Source: Bradyrhizobium sp. SZCCT0231
GTDB taxonomy: Bacteria; Pseudomonadota; Alphaproteobacteria; Rhizobiales; Xanthobacteraceae
Length of the DNA: 64,000 nt
Reading direction: 5' to 3'
Assembly (NCBI RefSeq): GCF_018130245.1
Contig: NZ_JAFCKP010000006.1
Span: 264,916-328,915 of the forward strand
Every line of letters begins with the position of its first letter. Within the stretch, counting starts at the first letter, position 1. A program made the position numbers and the translations under genes. This document shows, piece after piece, positions 36,145 through 45,023 of this stretch. The notes below the pieces were generated by a model that had not been told where the DNA came from, searched no databases, and saw nothing but the letters and a program-made list of their open reading frames with translations.

Positions 36145-36798
36145 TCAATCCAAGTCGGGGGCGTGGTCGGTCACGGGCATGTTAGCAGCCCCGTGGGCGA
36201 CCATAAGCTCGATACCAGCCTGGCGCAGCACGCGGCTCGGCTTCAAGCGCCCGTAAGCACCCCGCTCGTTGCGTGCGCCGTGCACCAGCAACAGCAGCTT
36301 ATCTGCGAGCTCGATGGGATCGCGCAAGCCCGCGGCCCGACACAATCCGACCACCCGCCGCCGCTCCGCCTGCCAATGTTCTTCGATCTCCCTCAGCAGC
36401 GGATGCTGCTGCTTGCGAGGCTCAAACAATTCCGCCGCTGTGCGCGAGAGCAACACTCGCGGCTCCATCATATAGCCGATTTGATCCTCTTCGAAGGCAA
36501 GCCACCACCGCAGCTGTGATGCGGGATCGTTCGGATACTCCGCGGCGAGACCGCGCCAGTATTCCTCGCATTCCGCGATCAACGATTTGATGAAACGAGC
36601 CACCAACGGATCACCATTGCCGAAATACCTGACCAAGGTGTCCATGTTCGTATGCGCCTCGTGAGCGATCAAGCTTGGTGCGACCCTGATCCCGAGCAGC
36701 CGAAACAGCTTGTCGGCAGTCTCGATCAAGCGCTCCTTGGCGGGCTTTTCGAACTGGGAAGCAGGCGGCTGTACCTTTTTGGGAAGCTGCTGCATCAA
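36145..36798 (-). CDS. TetR/AcrR-type transcriptional regulator
   Basis: A 217-residue protein with a TetR-like N-terminal helix-turn-helix (ERLIETADKLFRLLGIRVAP then LIAHEAHTNMDTLVRYFGNG, residues about 22-65) and a long helical C-terminal part for ligand binding. ATG at 36798 is the first start; a leader of 20 residues precedes the domain. First gene of a short minus-strand operon; its target may be its own promoter. Confidence 0.75.
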   Translation of the reverse strand: MMQQLPKKVQPPASQFEKPAKERLIETADKLFRLLGIRVAPSLIAHEAHTNMDTLVRYFGNGDPLVARFIKSLIAECEEYWRGLAAEYPNDPASQLRWWLAFEEDQIGYMMEPRVLLSRTAAELFEPRKQQHPLLREIEEHWQAERRRVVGLCRAAGLRDPIELADKLLLLVHGARNERGAYGRLKPSRVLRQAGIELMVAHGAANMPVTDHAPDLD

Positions 36799-37243
36799 AT
36801 TGGCTCCTCAATCATGTATGAGCCAACTATAGCATAACTTGTGCCAGTCCCGCCCCTACCCGCGGGGCTCCAGGCGAGTTATCCCTGCGCAGCCTCGGGC
36901 CCCCTTGCACGAGAACCACGATCCTTATTCGCCCCGGCACACCGCTAAGGCATTGTCTTTATTGATTGTTCTTGGGCGGAATTCGGCGAGCGCGCCGCAA
37001 AGCCCTGGGTTCTGCGCGCGATTTAAAGGATTTCGGACCTGTCGGAGTGCGGAGAGGACGCAAATCTCCTCCACGGCCTTCCCTGGGCCTTGGAGGGGCT
37101 ATCGACTTCTCTGCTCTTTTTCGCCTCGCGCGATCGTCCGCAGGGCTACAGGCCTGAACTCAAGCTTTAGCCGTCATCGAGAGAACGAGCGGCCTCGCCA
37201 ACCGAACTCCGGATCGCTGGCCGCTCTTCTCTCTGGCGCCGCC
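36799..37243 (+). other. Intergenic region without recognised genes
   Basis: About 445 bases. Open frames here on either strand lack recognisable content and mostly continue from shadows of the gene at 37244-37759. It should hold the promoter of the TetR-type operon near its left end. Confidence 0.4.
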
Positions 37244-37759
37244 CTAGCCGAACAGCCTGGCGAGCAGCTCATCCGCGCTATCGACCTGCTCGAAGCAGGT
37301 CTTGCCGAGGTCGCGGTGCATTGGGCGTTCGAGCTTCTGGCCGTTGCTGTCCGCGCGCGTATGCCGGCTGACCTTCGAGCCCAGATCCGGCAGCCGCGCT
37401 CCCGGCTGGCCGCCGAACCAGAAGTAGCGCTCGAATGCCAGCGTGCGCTGGTCGACCTCGAGCCAAATCACGCAGCCGCTGGGCTTTTCGAGCAGCCGGG
37501 TGCTGACCGTCACGTGCCGGACGCTGGAGCCGGCAAAGGTCGACTTCAGCTGGACGTGCCGGAGGATCCCGTTGGCTTCCAGCACGATGTCGTAGCCGCC
37601 CCGGTCCACCTCGCTCGTGAGCACCTCGATGTCGTGGCGGCCCTGCTGCCAGCGTGCGGCCATGAGCTGCCCGAGAAGAAGATGGAGGAGCGCCTGCTCC
37701 CGAATGTTCGAGGCGCGAGAGTGGGATGTCGTCGAATCCTGATGCAGTTCAGTGAGCAT
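37244..37759 (-). CDS. PD-(D/E)XK nuclease-like hypothetical protein
   Basis: A 171-residue protein. The start is fixed by AAGGAG seven bases before the ATG at 37759. VDRGGYDIVLEANGILRHVQ followed by LKST (near residues 50-75) has the D...(Q/E)xK layout of PD-(D/E)XK nuclease-fold proteins that recognise or cut nucleic acid; upstream EVLTSE may supply a further acidic residue. The rest is unassigned. It is divergent from the XRE regulator at 37942, with a palindromic site between them. This pairing could be a small defence or toxin-like module; function is inference. Confidence 0.62.
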   Translation of the reverse strand: MLTELHQDSTTSHSRASNIREQALLHLLLGQLMAARWQQGRHDIEVLTSEVDRGGYDIVLEANGILRHVQLKSTFAGSSVRHVTVSTRLLEKPSGCVIWLEVDQRTLAFERYFWFGGQPGARLPDLGSKVSRHTRADSNGQKLERPMHRDLGKTCFEQVDSADELLARLFG

Positions 37760-37872
37760 TGTGAGTCTCCTTTTGGGGTTAGTCATACCCCGCCATTGCG
37801 CTCCGCTGACCGCACAAGTCCAGCACAACCGAGCGCCTCGCCAACCAGCTTCGCACCTGAGGGTTAATTCTA

Positions 37873-37901
37873 TCCTGTTTTGGGATAATCCCGTTCTAGG
37901 A
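37873..37901. promoter_or_regulatory. Candidate operator palindrome for the XRE regulator
   Basis: Interrupted palindrome with outer arms TCCT/AGGA and inner GGGAT-A-ATCCC, symmetric about 37887. It lies in the 182-base divergent region between the nuclease-like gene and the XRE gene, 40 bases before the latter. Such symmetry is expected for a dimeric helix-turn-helix protein acting on both genes. Confidence 0.6.
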
Positions 37902-37941
37902 TCAGATTGGCTGCCGCCGAATCGAAACGCGCCCGGCGGCC

Positions 37942-38187
37942 ATGGAAAAATCCCTCAAATCCGCCGAATATGCCCGCCTGATCGCCCTGCTTGTCGCAAC
38001 GCGACATAAAGCCGGTATCCGTCAGCAGGCGCTCGCCAAGAAGCTCCGCAAACCGCAATCTTTCATAGCCAAGTACGAAGGTGGCGAGCGGCGCCTTGAC
38101 GTCATCGAGTTCATCACCATTGCCGAGGCGCTTGGGGCTGACCCGCTGAAACTGCTTCGGCGATGGATGCGCGACAGAAAACAATAG
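37942..38187 (+). CDS. XRE-family helix-turn-helix regulator
   Basis: An 81-residue single-domain DNA-binding protein: ARLIALLVATRHKAGIRQQA then LAKKLRKPQSFIAKYEGGER and VIEFITIAEALGADPLKLL form the five-helix lambda-repressor fold. It lacks any further domain. It is divergent from the PD-(D/E)XK-like gene and probably represses both through the palindrome at 37873-37901. Confidence 0.82.
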   Translation: MEKSLKSAEYARLIALLVATRHKAGIRQQALAKKLRKPQSFIAKYEGGERRLDVIEFITIAEALGADPLKLLRRWMRDRKQ

Positions 38188-38464
38188 AAGTGGGCTTTTG
38201 CTCTCGCCGAACCCGGGCGGGCTTCATCACTGGTCGGCTTGTCGGACCAAACCGGAAGTGGCTGATCCGCAGTCAAACCGACGCGGTTGACCCTTAGCGG
38301 ACGAGGCTTTGCACCAGCTTCCCGGAGGCTCCCACACCAGGCACGCAGCTCACGTCCATGCTGCCGAGGACAAGCTTTGACCTGGAGCGGACTCGTCAGG
38401 ACAAGATCGCGTTCTCTAAACAGCTCGCGACCTCGATTTTGTGCGCGGAAACCTGAGATCAACA

Positions 38465-38926
38465 TCACGCGCGCGTGGCGGCCAGCTCTTCGAGAAGCCC
38501 TACGGTGGTCGTCAGGCTTCGGCCCGGCGGCGTTATTTGATTGGCCACCTCGCGCGCCCGAGTGGCGCATCCTAACTCCAGAACAGTCCGGAGGTCATGG
38601 CGAAGGGTCGCTTGCGTCGTTGCGGAGAAACGACGCGAGGTACCGACACCCAGGCGTTTGATCCATGTCGCCTATACCGGCTGGTCGGCACCGATGCAGA
38701 GGCTGCGCAACTTGAACCAATCCTGGAAAACCTCCGCCTCGAGCTGGCGTTGGGAATCGGGGCCGTAAGAATTCACCGGACATAGACCGGCCGACTCGGC
38801 AAACCGTACGAGATTGGGAGGTACGGCCATGCTGACGTCGCGACCGTGGCGCTGCCAGCTCACGGGCAACCGCAGCCGCAGGCTCATGCCTCTCGTGTAC
38901 CGTGAACTGCAATGGCAAACTTAATG
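38465..38926 (-). pseudogene. Glycosyltransferase pseudogene (GT1/MGT-like), middle deleted
   Basis: Read on the minus strand, 38926 down to about 38675 gives, across two frameshifts, [10 protein letters not shown], then [11 protein letters not shown], then [19 protein letters not shown] and [18 protein letters not shown]: the N-terminus of GT1-type glycosyltransferases like those of mycobacterial glycolipid pathways. After DQPV and a TAG in place of a tryptophan codon, the frame continues ATWIKRLGVGTSRRFSATTQ and ATRAREVANQI, the C-terminus of the same family, ending at 38465. About 250-300 central codons are missing and the start codon is ATT. It lies next to the lipid exporter and PKS genes, suggesting that a glycosylation step of that pathway was lost. 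Confidence 0.82.
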
Positions 38927-39151
38927 GTCCCGCTCCGGTTTTTCGCGGCGTCGAGTTATGGCGATCGCGTCGTTGCGGGGCCCCCATCGGCTACGCTTCG
39001 TCTTAAGAAGATTTGGAGAATACGAAATCATGGATGTCAAGGGCGGCCCTTCATGCTAATTGACAGTGGTCAAGCGCATGGCTTACGGCTTTCTCAATAG
39101 ATATTTTGTTCAAAGTCTGCGCTGTTTTGTTCGGAAATCCATGATCAAACC
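38927..39151 (+). other. Region upstream of the exporter operon
   Basis: About 225 bases of lower GC between the glycosyltransferase pseudogene and the adaptor gene at 39152. It probably carries the promoter of the exporter operon. No gene is seen here, nor in 38188-38464. Confidence 0.4.
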
Positions 39152-40399
39152 ATGACTTTGCCCCAGGCCCTGAGCGACGGCGCACCCGACGCCTCCGATT
39201 TGTCCGCGCTTGCAATCGACCGTAGCGCCGGCTCGCGGCGTCGCAGACAATTCCGCCGCATCCTGGGGCGCATCCTTTTCCTCGCCCTGCTTGTCGGCAT
39301 TGGAGGCGCGACATGGGTGTGGCGCCAGCATGCGCAGATCGTCGTCGAGACGGCGGTCGTCTACTCCGTCTATCCGTCACAGGCGCTGACGCTGCTGAAC
39401 GCGACCGGATACGTCGTTGCGCAACGCAAGGCCTCCGTCGCCTCGAAGGCCACCGGCCGTCTCGAATGGCTGGGTGTGCTCGAAGGCAGCAAGGTGCACG
39501 AAGGTGAGGTGATCGCCCGGCTCGAGAGCAGCGACACGGTGGCGGTGCGCGACCAGGCCGCCGCCAACGTGCAGGTTGCGGAAGCCAACCTGGCACAGGG
39601 GCGGGCGGAGCTCACGCAGGCGGAAATCGCTTTCAAGCGCTCCGAGGCCCTTGGCGAGAAGAACATCATCAGCGAATCGACCCGTGAAAGCGCCGAGGCA
39701 CGCCTCGCCAAGGCGCGTGCTGCGTTTGCCGGATATGGGGCCGCCATCGCCGCGGCGCAGGCCAATCTCCGCGCCTCCGAAGTTTCAGTCGGGCAGACTC
39801 AGATCCGAGCGCCCTTCGACGGCGTCGTCCTCACGCGGCACGCCAACGTCGGCGACACGATCACACCGTTCTCGCAGGCTGTCGACACCAAAGGCGCGGT
39901 CGTCACAATTGCCGACATGGACTCGCTGGAAGTGGAAGCCGACGTGGCGGAGTCGTCGTATCTGAGCATCCACGTGGGGCAACCGGTCGAGATCCAGCTG
40001 GATGCGATCCCCGGCGAGCGTTTCGAGGGCGTGGTCAGCCGGATGGTGCCGACCGTGGATCGTGCCAAGGCGTCAACCCTCGTGAAAGTCCGGTTCGTGC
40101 AGCGCGACCCGAGGATGCTTCCGGACATGAGCGCCAAGGTGGCGTTCCTCGAACGTGAAGTAACGGAGAAAGAGCGCAAGCCTGTTCTTGCAGTGCCAAT
40201 GGCGGCCATCTTCGAACTCGAGGGGCGACCGCATGTCTACGTCGCCGAGGATGGCAAGGCCCGCCTGCGCAGCGTTGATGTCGGCGCGAAGGTAGGCGAC
40301 CAGATCGAGGTCCGCGACCTCAAGGCAGGCACGCGCGTCGTGGTCCGGCCGCTGGAAGATCTCGTCGACGGGCGCGCAGTGAAGCAGGCCACGAAGTGA
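39152..40399 (+). CDS. HlyD/MacA-type periplasmic adaptor protein
   Basis: A 415-residue membrane fusion protein. One membrane segment near residues 43-60 (ILGRILFLALLVGIGGATWV) follows a basic cytoplasmic start; the barrel-sandwich (lipoyl) halves are VASKATGRLEWLGVLEGSKV near 95 and IRAPFDGVVLTRHANVGDTI near 225, separated by a helical hairpin rich in alanine; beta-barrel and membrane-proximal domains follow. It should couple the inner-membrane ABC unit encoded next to an outer-membrane channel, for which no gene is seen nearby. The stop overlaps the ATPase start (GTGA). Confidence 0.88.
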   Translation: MTLPQALSDGAPDASDLSALAIDRSAGSRRRRQFRRILGRILFLALLVGIGGATWVWRQHAQIVVETAVVYSVYPSQALTLLNATGYVVAQRKASVASKATGRLEWLGVLEGSKVHEGEVIARLESSDTVAVRDQAAANVQVAEANLAQGRAELTQAEIAFKRSEALGEKNIISESTRESAEARLAKARAAFAGYGAAIAAAQANLRASEVSVGQTQIRAPFDGVVLTRHANVGDTITPFSQAVDTKGAVVTIADMDSLEVEADVAESSYLSIHVGQPVEIQLDAIPGERFEGVVSRMVPTVDRAKASTLVKVRFVQRDPRMLPDMSAKVAFLEREVTEKERKPVLAVPMAAIFELEGRPHVYVAEDGKARLRSVDVGAKVGDQIEVRDLKAGTRVVVRPLEDLVDGRAVKQATK

Positions 40400-41127
40400 C
40401 CGTACTCCGCATCTCCGACCGGCCCGCCGGAGAGGACGTGCTGATCGCGCTGAGCGACGTAAGCAAGAGCTACCGACGCGGCGCGCAGATCGTCCCGGTC
40501 CTCTCCGGACTCACCTTCGACATCCGTCGCAAGGAGTTCCTCGCGCTGATGGGTCCGTCGGGGTCGGGCAAATCGACAATGCTCAACCTGATCGCCGGCA
40601 TCGACAGTCCTGACCAGGGCTCGATCAAGGTGGGGGGCGAGGACATCACGCTGCTTCCGGAAGCCGAACTCGCCGACTGGCGCGCGGCGAACGTGGGCTT
40701 CATCTTCCAGTTCTACAATTTGATGCCCGTGCTCACGGCGCTCGAGAACGTCGAGCTACCTCTCACGCTCACCAGCCTGGGGCGGCGCGACCGCCGGGAC
40801 CGCGCGCAACTCGCGCTCAGCCTGGTCGGCCTCAGCGATCGCGTCAAGCATTTGCCCTCCGAACTCTCGGGCGGACAGCAGCAGCGCGTGGCCATCGCGC
40901 GTGCGATCGTCACCGACCCCACGGTGCTGGTGGCGGACGAGCCGACGGGCGACCTCGACCGGCAGTCGGCGAAGGAGGTGCTCGAGATCATGCAGCGGCT
41001 GAACCGCGACATGGGCAAGACGATCGTGATGGTCACACATGATCACCGCGCAGCCGCGCATGCCAAGCGCATCATGAGTCTGGAGAAGGGCGATCTTTCC
41101 TATCTGGTGGAGCAGCGCCTTGAGTGA
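40396..41127 (+). CDS. ABC transporter ATP-binding protein (MacB/LolD type)
   Basis: A 243-residue ATPase with Walker [10 protein letters not shown] near residue 55, Q-loop [20 protein letters not shown], signature LSGGQQQR near 157, Walker [13 protein letters not shown] and H-loop VTHDHRAA. The sequence is typical of the MacB/LolD family working with FtsX-type permeases that extract or export envelope substrates. GTG start at 40396, overlapping the adaptor stop. Nine bases separate it from the first permease gene. Confidence 0.92.
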   Translation: MTVLRISDRPAGEDVLIALSDVSKSYRRGAQIVPVLSGLTFDIRRKEFLALMGPSGSGKSTMLNLIAGIDSPDQGSIKVGGEDITLLPEAELADWRAANVGFIFQFYNLMPVLTALENVELPLTLTSLGRRDRRDRAQLALSLVGLSDRVKHLPSELSGGQQQRVAIARAIVTDPTVLVADEPTGDLDRQSAKEVLEIMQRLNRDMGKTIVMVTHDHRAAAHAKRIMSLEKGDLSYLVEQRLE

Positions 41128-41136
41128 GCGCCGGTC

Positions 41137-42297
41137 ATGAACCAGTGGCTTACGCTCGTGGCCCGCAACGTCTTGCGTCACCGGCTCCGCACGTCCCTGA
41201 CGCTCGTCGGGCTCATCGTCGCGATCCTCGCTTTCGGCGTGCTCCAGACCGTCGTCAAGACTTGGTACGCGGGGGTGGATGGCGCGGTTCCCTCGCGGCT
41301 GTTGACCCGCAACGCCATCTCCTTTGCGCTGCCGCTGCCGAAATCCTATCAAAAGCGCATCAGCGCCGTCGAAGGCGTGCGGCGGGTCACCCACGTGAAC
41401 TGGTTCGGCGGCATCTACAAGGATCCGAAGAACTTCTTTCCCCAGTTTGCGATCGATGCCGCGAGCTATCTCGATGTGTTCCCCGAGATCCTGGTTCCGG
41501 ACGAGGTGCGTCGCGCCTTCCTGCACGAGCGCCGCGGCGCGATTGTCGGGCGCAAGCTCGCCAAACGCTACGGCTTCAAGTCGGGCGACGTGATCCAGTT
41601 GCGCGGGACCGTGTTCCCCGGCAATTGGGAGTTTCTGATCTGCGGCGTCTTCGACGGCAGGGATCCCAAAACCGACACGTCGCAGCTGTTCTTCCGCTGG
41701 GACTACCTGAACGAAACACTGCGTGTGCGCTCCAAGGCACAAGCCGACCAGGTGGGGGTGTTCGCCGTGGACGTCGTCAGCCTGGATAGCGTCGCGGACG
41801 TCAGTCAGGCCATCGACGAAGTGTTTCGAAACTCGCTTGCCGAGACGCTCACCGAGACCGAGCGCTCTTTCCAGATCGGCTTCGTGAAGCAGACCGAGGC
41901 GATCCTCATTTCCATTCGTGTCGTCTCCTTCGTGGTGATCTTCATCATCCTGGCGGTCATGGCGAACACCATGGCCATGACGGCCCGCGAGCGGCTTCGC
42001 GAATACGCCACTCTGAAAGCCATCGGCTTCAGCCCCGGCTACGTGGCGCGATTGATCCTTGGGGAATCCGTCCTGATCGCCTCGATCGGCGGTGCGATCG
42101 GCATCGGGCTCACACCCCCGGTCGCCGCGCGCCTTGCCGAACTCTCCGCCACGCTGTTCCCGACGCTGATCGTGAGCCTCAACACGGTCATGTTGCAGGC
42201 ACTTGCAGCGGTGGTGGTCGGGGTTCTCGCTGCGATCCTGCCGATGCGCAGGGCAGCCCGCGTCAGGATCGTCGACGGTCTTCGGGCGTTGGGCTGA
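41137..42297 (+). CDS. ABC transporter permease (FtsX/MacB type)
   Basis: A 386-residue permease with one N-terminal membrane segment (LRTSLTLVGLIVAILAFGVL), a periplasmic domain of about 220 residues, and three C-terminal segments beginning near residue 265 (VVSFVVIFIILAVMANTMAM). The motif RERLREYATLKAIGFSPGYV is characteristic of FtsX/MacB permeases. Followed two bases later by a second permease gene, so the transporter is probably a heterodimer. Confidence 0.9.
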   Translation: MNQWLTLVARNVLRHRLRTSLTLVGLIVAILAFGVLQTVVKTWYAGVDGAVPSRLLTRNAISFALPLPKSYQKRISAVEGVRRVTHVNWFGGIYKDPKNFFPQFAIDAASYLDVFPEILVPDEVRRAFLHERRGAIVGRKLAKRYGFKSGDVIQLRGTVFPGNWEFLICGVFDGRDPKTDTSQLFFRWDYLNETLRVRSKAQADQVGVFAVDVVSLDSVADVSQAIDEVFRNSLAETLTETERSFQIGFVKQTEAILISIRVVSFVVIFIILAVMANTMAMTARERLREYATLKAIGFSPGYVARLILGESVLIASIGGAIGIGLTPPVAARLAELSATLFPTLIVSLNTVMLQALAAVVVGVLAAILPMRRAARVRIVDGLRALG

Positions 42298-42299
42298 CC

Positions 42300-43466
42300 A
42301 TGCCGCTGCTGCTCTCCTACAGCTTGCGAAACCTGCAGGAGCGCAAGCTCACCAACTTGCTCACCGCGACAGGCATGGCTCTCGTGGTGTTCGTCTACGC
42401 CGCCGTGCTCATGCTCGACTCCGGACTGAAGCAGACGCTCGTCGCGACCGGCGAAGACACCAACGTTATCTTCGTGCGCCGCTCCGCGGAAGTCGAGATC
42501 CAGAGCCTGATCGACCGCCGGCAGGCCAGGATCATCGAAAGCCAACCGGAAATCGTCATCGGAGCCGAAGGAGCGCCGCTCGTATCGAAGGAAGTGGCGG
42601 TCCTGATCGCGCAGCCAAGGCGCAAGACCAAGCAGGCGAGCAACCTCCTGATCCGCGGGATCGGTCCGGCCGCCTTTGCCGTGCGCCCGCACGTGCAGAT
42701 CGTCGAAGGACGCATGTTTCGTCCTGGATCGAACGAGATCGTCATTGGCCGCGCCCTCGCGGGACGTTTCGAAGACGTGGAGATCGGATCGAGTCTGCGG
42801 TTTGCTCAGCGGGAATGGAGGATCGTAGGCCGGTTCGACGCGGGCGGCAGCGGGTTCGATTCCGAGATATGGGGCGACAGCGAGCAGCTCGTGCAATCGT
42901 TCCGGCGCGACTTTTTCTCGTCCATCACGGTGCGGCTCGCTGATCGTTCCGGCTTCGACGCCCTCAAGGCGCGCCTCGAAGCCGATCCCCGCCTTACCAT
43001 CGAGGCCAAGCGCGAGCGCATCTTCTATGAGGAGCAGTCACGCCTGCTCTCCGGTTTCATCCAGATTCTCGGGCTCACGCTCTCGGTGATGTTCTCGCTC
43101 GGCGCTGTCATCGGCGCGACGATTACGATGTACGCGGCCGTGGCCAGCCGCATGATGGAAATAGGAGTGCTGCGTGCGCTCGGATTTCGACGCTCGCGAA
43201 TCCTGATTGCATTCCTCGTAGAGGCGTTGCTGCTCGCGCTGATCGGCTGGACCGTTGGAATTTTGTTCGCATCACTGATGACACAGGTGAAAATCACGAC
43301 GCTCAACTGGACGTCGCTGTCCGAGCTCGCATTTCGCTTTGTGCTGACGCCCGAGATCGTGCTGCGCTCGCTCGTCTTCGCCCTCGTGATGGGCTTTCTC
43401 GGCGGTTTCCTGCCGGCCGTGCGGGCCGCCCGCATGAAGATCGTCGACGCGCTACGCGTCGCATGA
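42300..43466 (+). CDS. ABC transporter permease (FtsX/MacB type), second subunit
   Basis: A 388-residue permease with the same layout as the preceding one: N-terminal segment (LLTATGMALVVFVYAAVLML), large periplasmic domain, and three C-terminal segments from about residue 255, with SRMMEIGVLRALGFRRSRIL as the family motif. Last gene of the exporter operon; it converges with the acyltransferase operon, 58 bases away. With the neighbouring PKS and acyltransferase genes the likely cargo is a lipid product. Confidence 0.9.
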   Translation: MPLLLSYSLRNLQERKLTNLLTATGMALVVFVYAAVLMLDSGLKQTLVATGEDTNVIFVRRSAEVEIQSLIDRRQARIIESQPEIVIGAEGAPLVSKEVAVLIAQPRRKTKQASNLLIRGIGPAAFAVRPHVQIVEGRMFRPGSNEIVIGRALAGRFEDVEIGSSLRFAQREWRIVGRFDAGGSGFDSEIWGDSEQLVQSFRRDFFSSITVRLADRSGFDALKARLEADPRLTIEAKRERIFYEEQSRLLSGFIQILGLTLSVMFSLGAVIGATITMYAAVASRMMEIGVLRALGFRRSRILIAFLVEALLLALIGWTVGILFASLMTQVKITTLNWTSLSELAFRFVLTPEIVLRSLVFALVMGFLGGFLPAVRAARMKIVDALRVA

Positions 43467-43524
43467 GCGCCCTCCCGCTCTTCATCCTGATCGTGGCTCG
43501 ATATTCGTTATTGATCGGCTCTCG

Positions 43525-44976
43525 TCAACTCACAGTCGCGCACAGGCACATATCCGAGAGCGCAGCGCGCACAAATGGCGCCAACTGAGCGCGGGTCGTT
43601 ACGCGGTCTGGCCCGTATCCCTGCACGGTTGCGAATAGCCGCTCGCCGACGCGGTAACACGGGATGAACAGCAGGCCACCCAGCCGTTCGAGCTCGGAAG
43701 CCGTATAGCGCTCCAGCAGAGAAATCTGCAGAAGCGATGCCTCGCCGCAGGGGCGGTTCACGTCCAGCGGCAATTCGCCGATCAGGCTGCAGCCAACGGG
43801 AAGATCCGCACCAAGCGCCTCCCGCTCCAGACGGCGCGCCAGCCACAGGGGCACATAGGGGATCAGCGGAAGCAGCGGCGACACGTCATCGCCGTTCCGG
43901 ATCAGCGAGGCCAGTGCAGCCTTGATATCCCGCTGCAAGGCCTGCGGATCGTTGCGGCAAGTATCGGGGTCCACCATCACGGTGATCGCCCGCAGCGCGT
44001 TGCCTCGTCGGTCGCCGGAATGGCGGTCGCTGACCGGCAGCACCAGCTTCACGCGTCCTGACGCGTCCACGCGGCCTATCTGGGAAGCGAGCCGTGCCAC
44101 GAATGCCATGATCAGCGTGTTGCTGGTAACGCCCAGATCGGACGCGCGCCGTTGGCACGCCCCTGCGTCCATCACCACCTGCACGAGCGGCACGTCCACT
44201 GCCGGCTCCAAGCAATTCCGGCTGCTTGGCGCGCGGGAGCGCGGGCGCGGCAAGCCCGCCCTCCCCCTGCGCGCCCGCCGCACGAGAGCCACCACGGCGC
44301 GCCAAACGCCAGGCAAGGCGCGCAGGCTCTCGACGCTGTCGCTCGCCAGCATCGCTGGAGACCATCGCCCGGACGGGGCGGTGAACCCGTAGTCGACGCG
44401 TCGCCCAGCCACCGCGTCGGCGATGGCCTGGCCGGCGGCTTGCATGTCAGCGATCGTGTGCGACACCAACATTGTCAGCGCGCAGCCACCGCCCTCCAGC
44501 GCCTGGACTACCAGGCGCCAGCCAGGTCCGCGCTCGGGATCGACCGGCAGATCGAGCAGCAGACGCCGCAAATTGTGGAGAGACTCGTCGGGCAACGGGT
44601 TGCGAAGCCACATCACAGGGCCTGGCGCAGGGTTCTCCACCCAACGGTGCCGCCCCCAAGGCAATGGTGAACGCTGCAGCCGGCGCCCCAGCAACCCCCG
44701 TGTGAGCCGCTCGCTGAACTGCGTCACGGCGGCTTCATCGATCGCCTCAGGATAGATCCAGGTGATATGCAACACCGGCCCGCGTCCGAGCGCCCGCAAT
44801 CCGACGAATGAGGCCTGGTCCATATAGCACAGAACGTCGTCCGCCCCGGCATCTAGGTCGCTCGCGCCGCCGCGCCGTCCGAGCCGTTTGTTGGCCGGCG
44901 AAGAGCTCACCCCCCACGCCCCCTGTCTTCTTGCTGCACGATGTGACCGCTGCCCGTTCAAAAGTTGGTCTTCCAT
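43525..44976 (-). CDS. Condensation/WS-DGAT-like acyltransferase, third paralog
   Basis: A 483-residue protein of the condensation/wax-ester-synthase-like fold, related to the two genes upstream. Shared blocks: VLHITWIYPEAIDEAAVTQF, RSPLPWGRHRWV, and the active-site region LVSHTIADMQAAG near residue 170. Here the usual HxxxDG motif reads HTIADM, with methionine for glycine. The open frame extends to 45249, but the first 91 codons overlap the upstream gene without similarity, so I start at the ATG at 44976. Last gene of the PKS operon, 47 bases after the previous stop. Expected to transfer an acyl group from an acyl-CoA or acyl carrier; acceptor unknown. Confidence 0.8.
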   Translation of the reverse strand: MEDQLLNGQRSHRAARRQGAWGVSSSPANKRLGRRGGASDLDAGADDVLCYMDQASFVGLRALGRGPVLHITWIYPEAIDEAAVTQFSERLTRGLLGRRLQRSPLPWGRHRWVENPAPGPVMWLRNPLPDESLHNLRRLLLDLPVDPERGPGWRLVVQALEGGGCALTMLVSHTIADMQAAGQAIADAVAGRRVDYGFTAPSGRWSPAMLASDSVESLRALPGVWRAVVALVRRARRGRAGLPRPRSRAPSSRNCLEPAVDVPLVQVVMDAGACQRRASDLGVTSNTLIMAFVARLASQIGRVDASGRVKLVLPVSDRHSGDRRGNALRAITVMVDPDTCRNDPQALQRDIKAALASLIRNGDDVSPLLPLIPYVPLWLARRLEREALGADLPVGCSLIGELPLDVNRPCGEASLLQISLLERYTASELERLGGLLFIPCYRVGERLFATVQGYGPDRVTTRAQLAPFVRAALSDMCLCATVS

Positions 44977-45023
44977 TGATACAGAATTCACATGCAATAG
45001 CCGGCTTCGTTCACGTACCGGGA

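Noticed and set aside
38287-38661. Plus-strand frame of 124 codons
   Set aside because: Lies opposite the glycosyltransferase remnant, whose minus-strand reading matches a known family; plus-strand product has no content.
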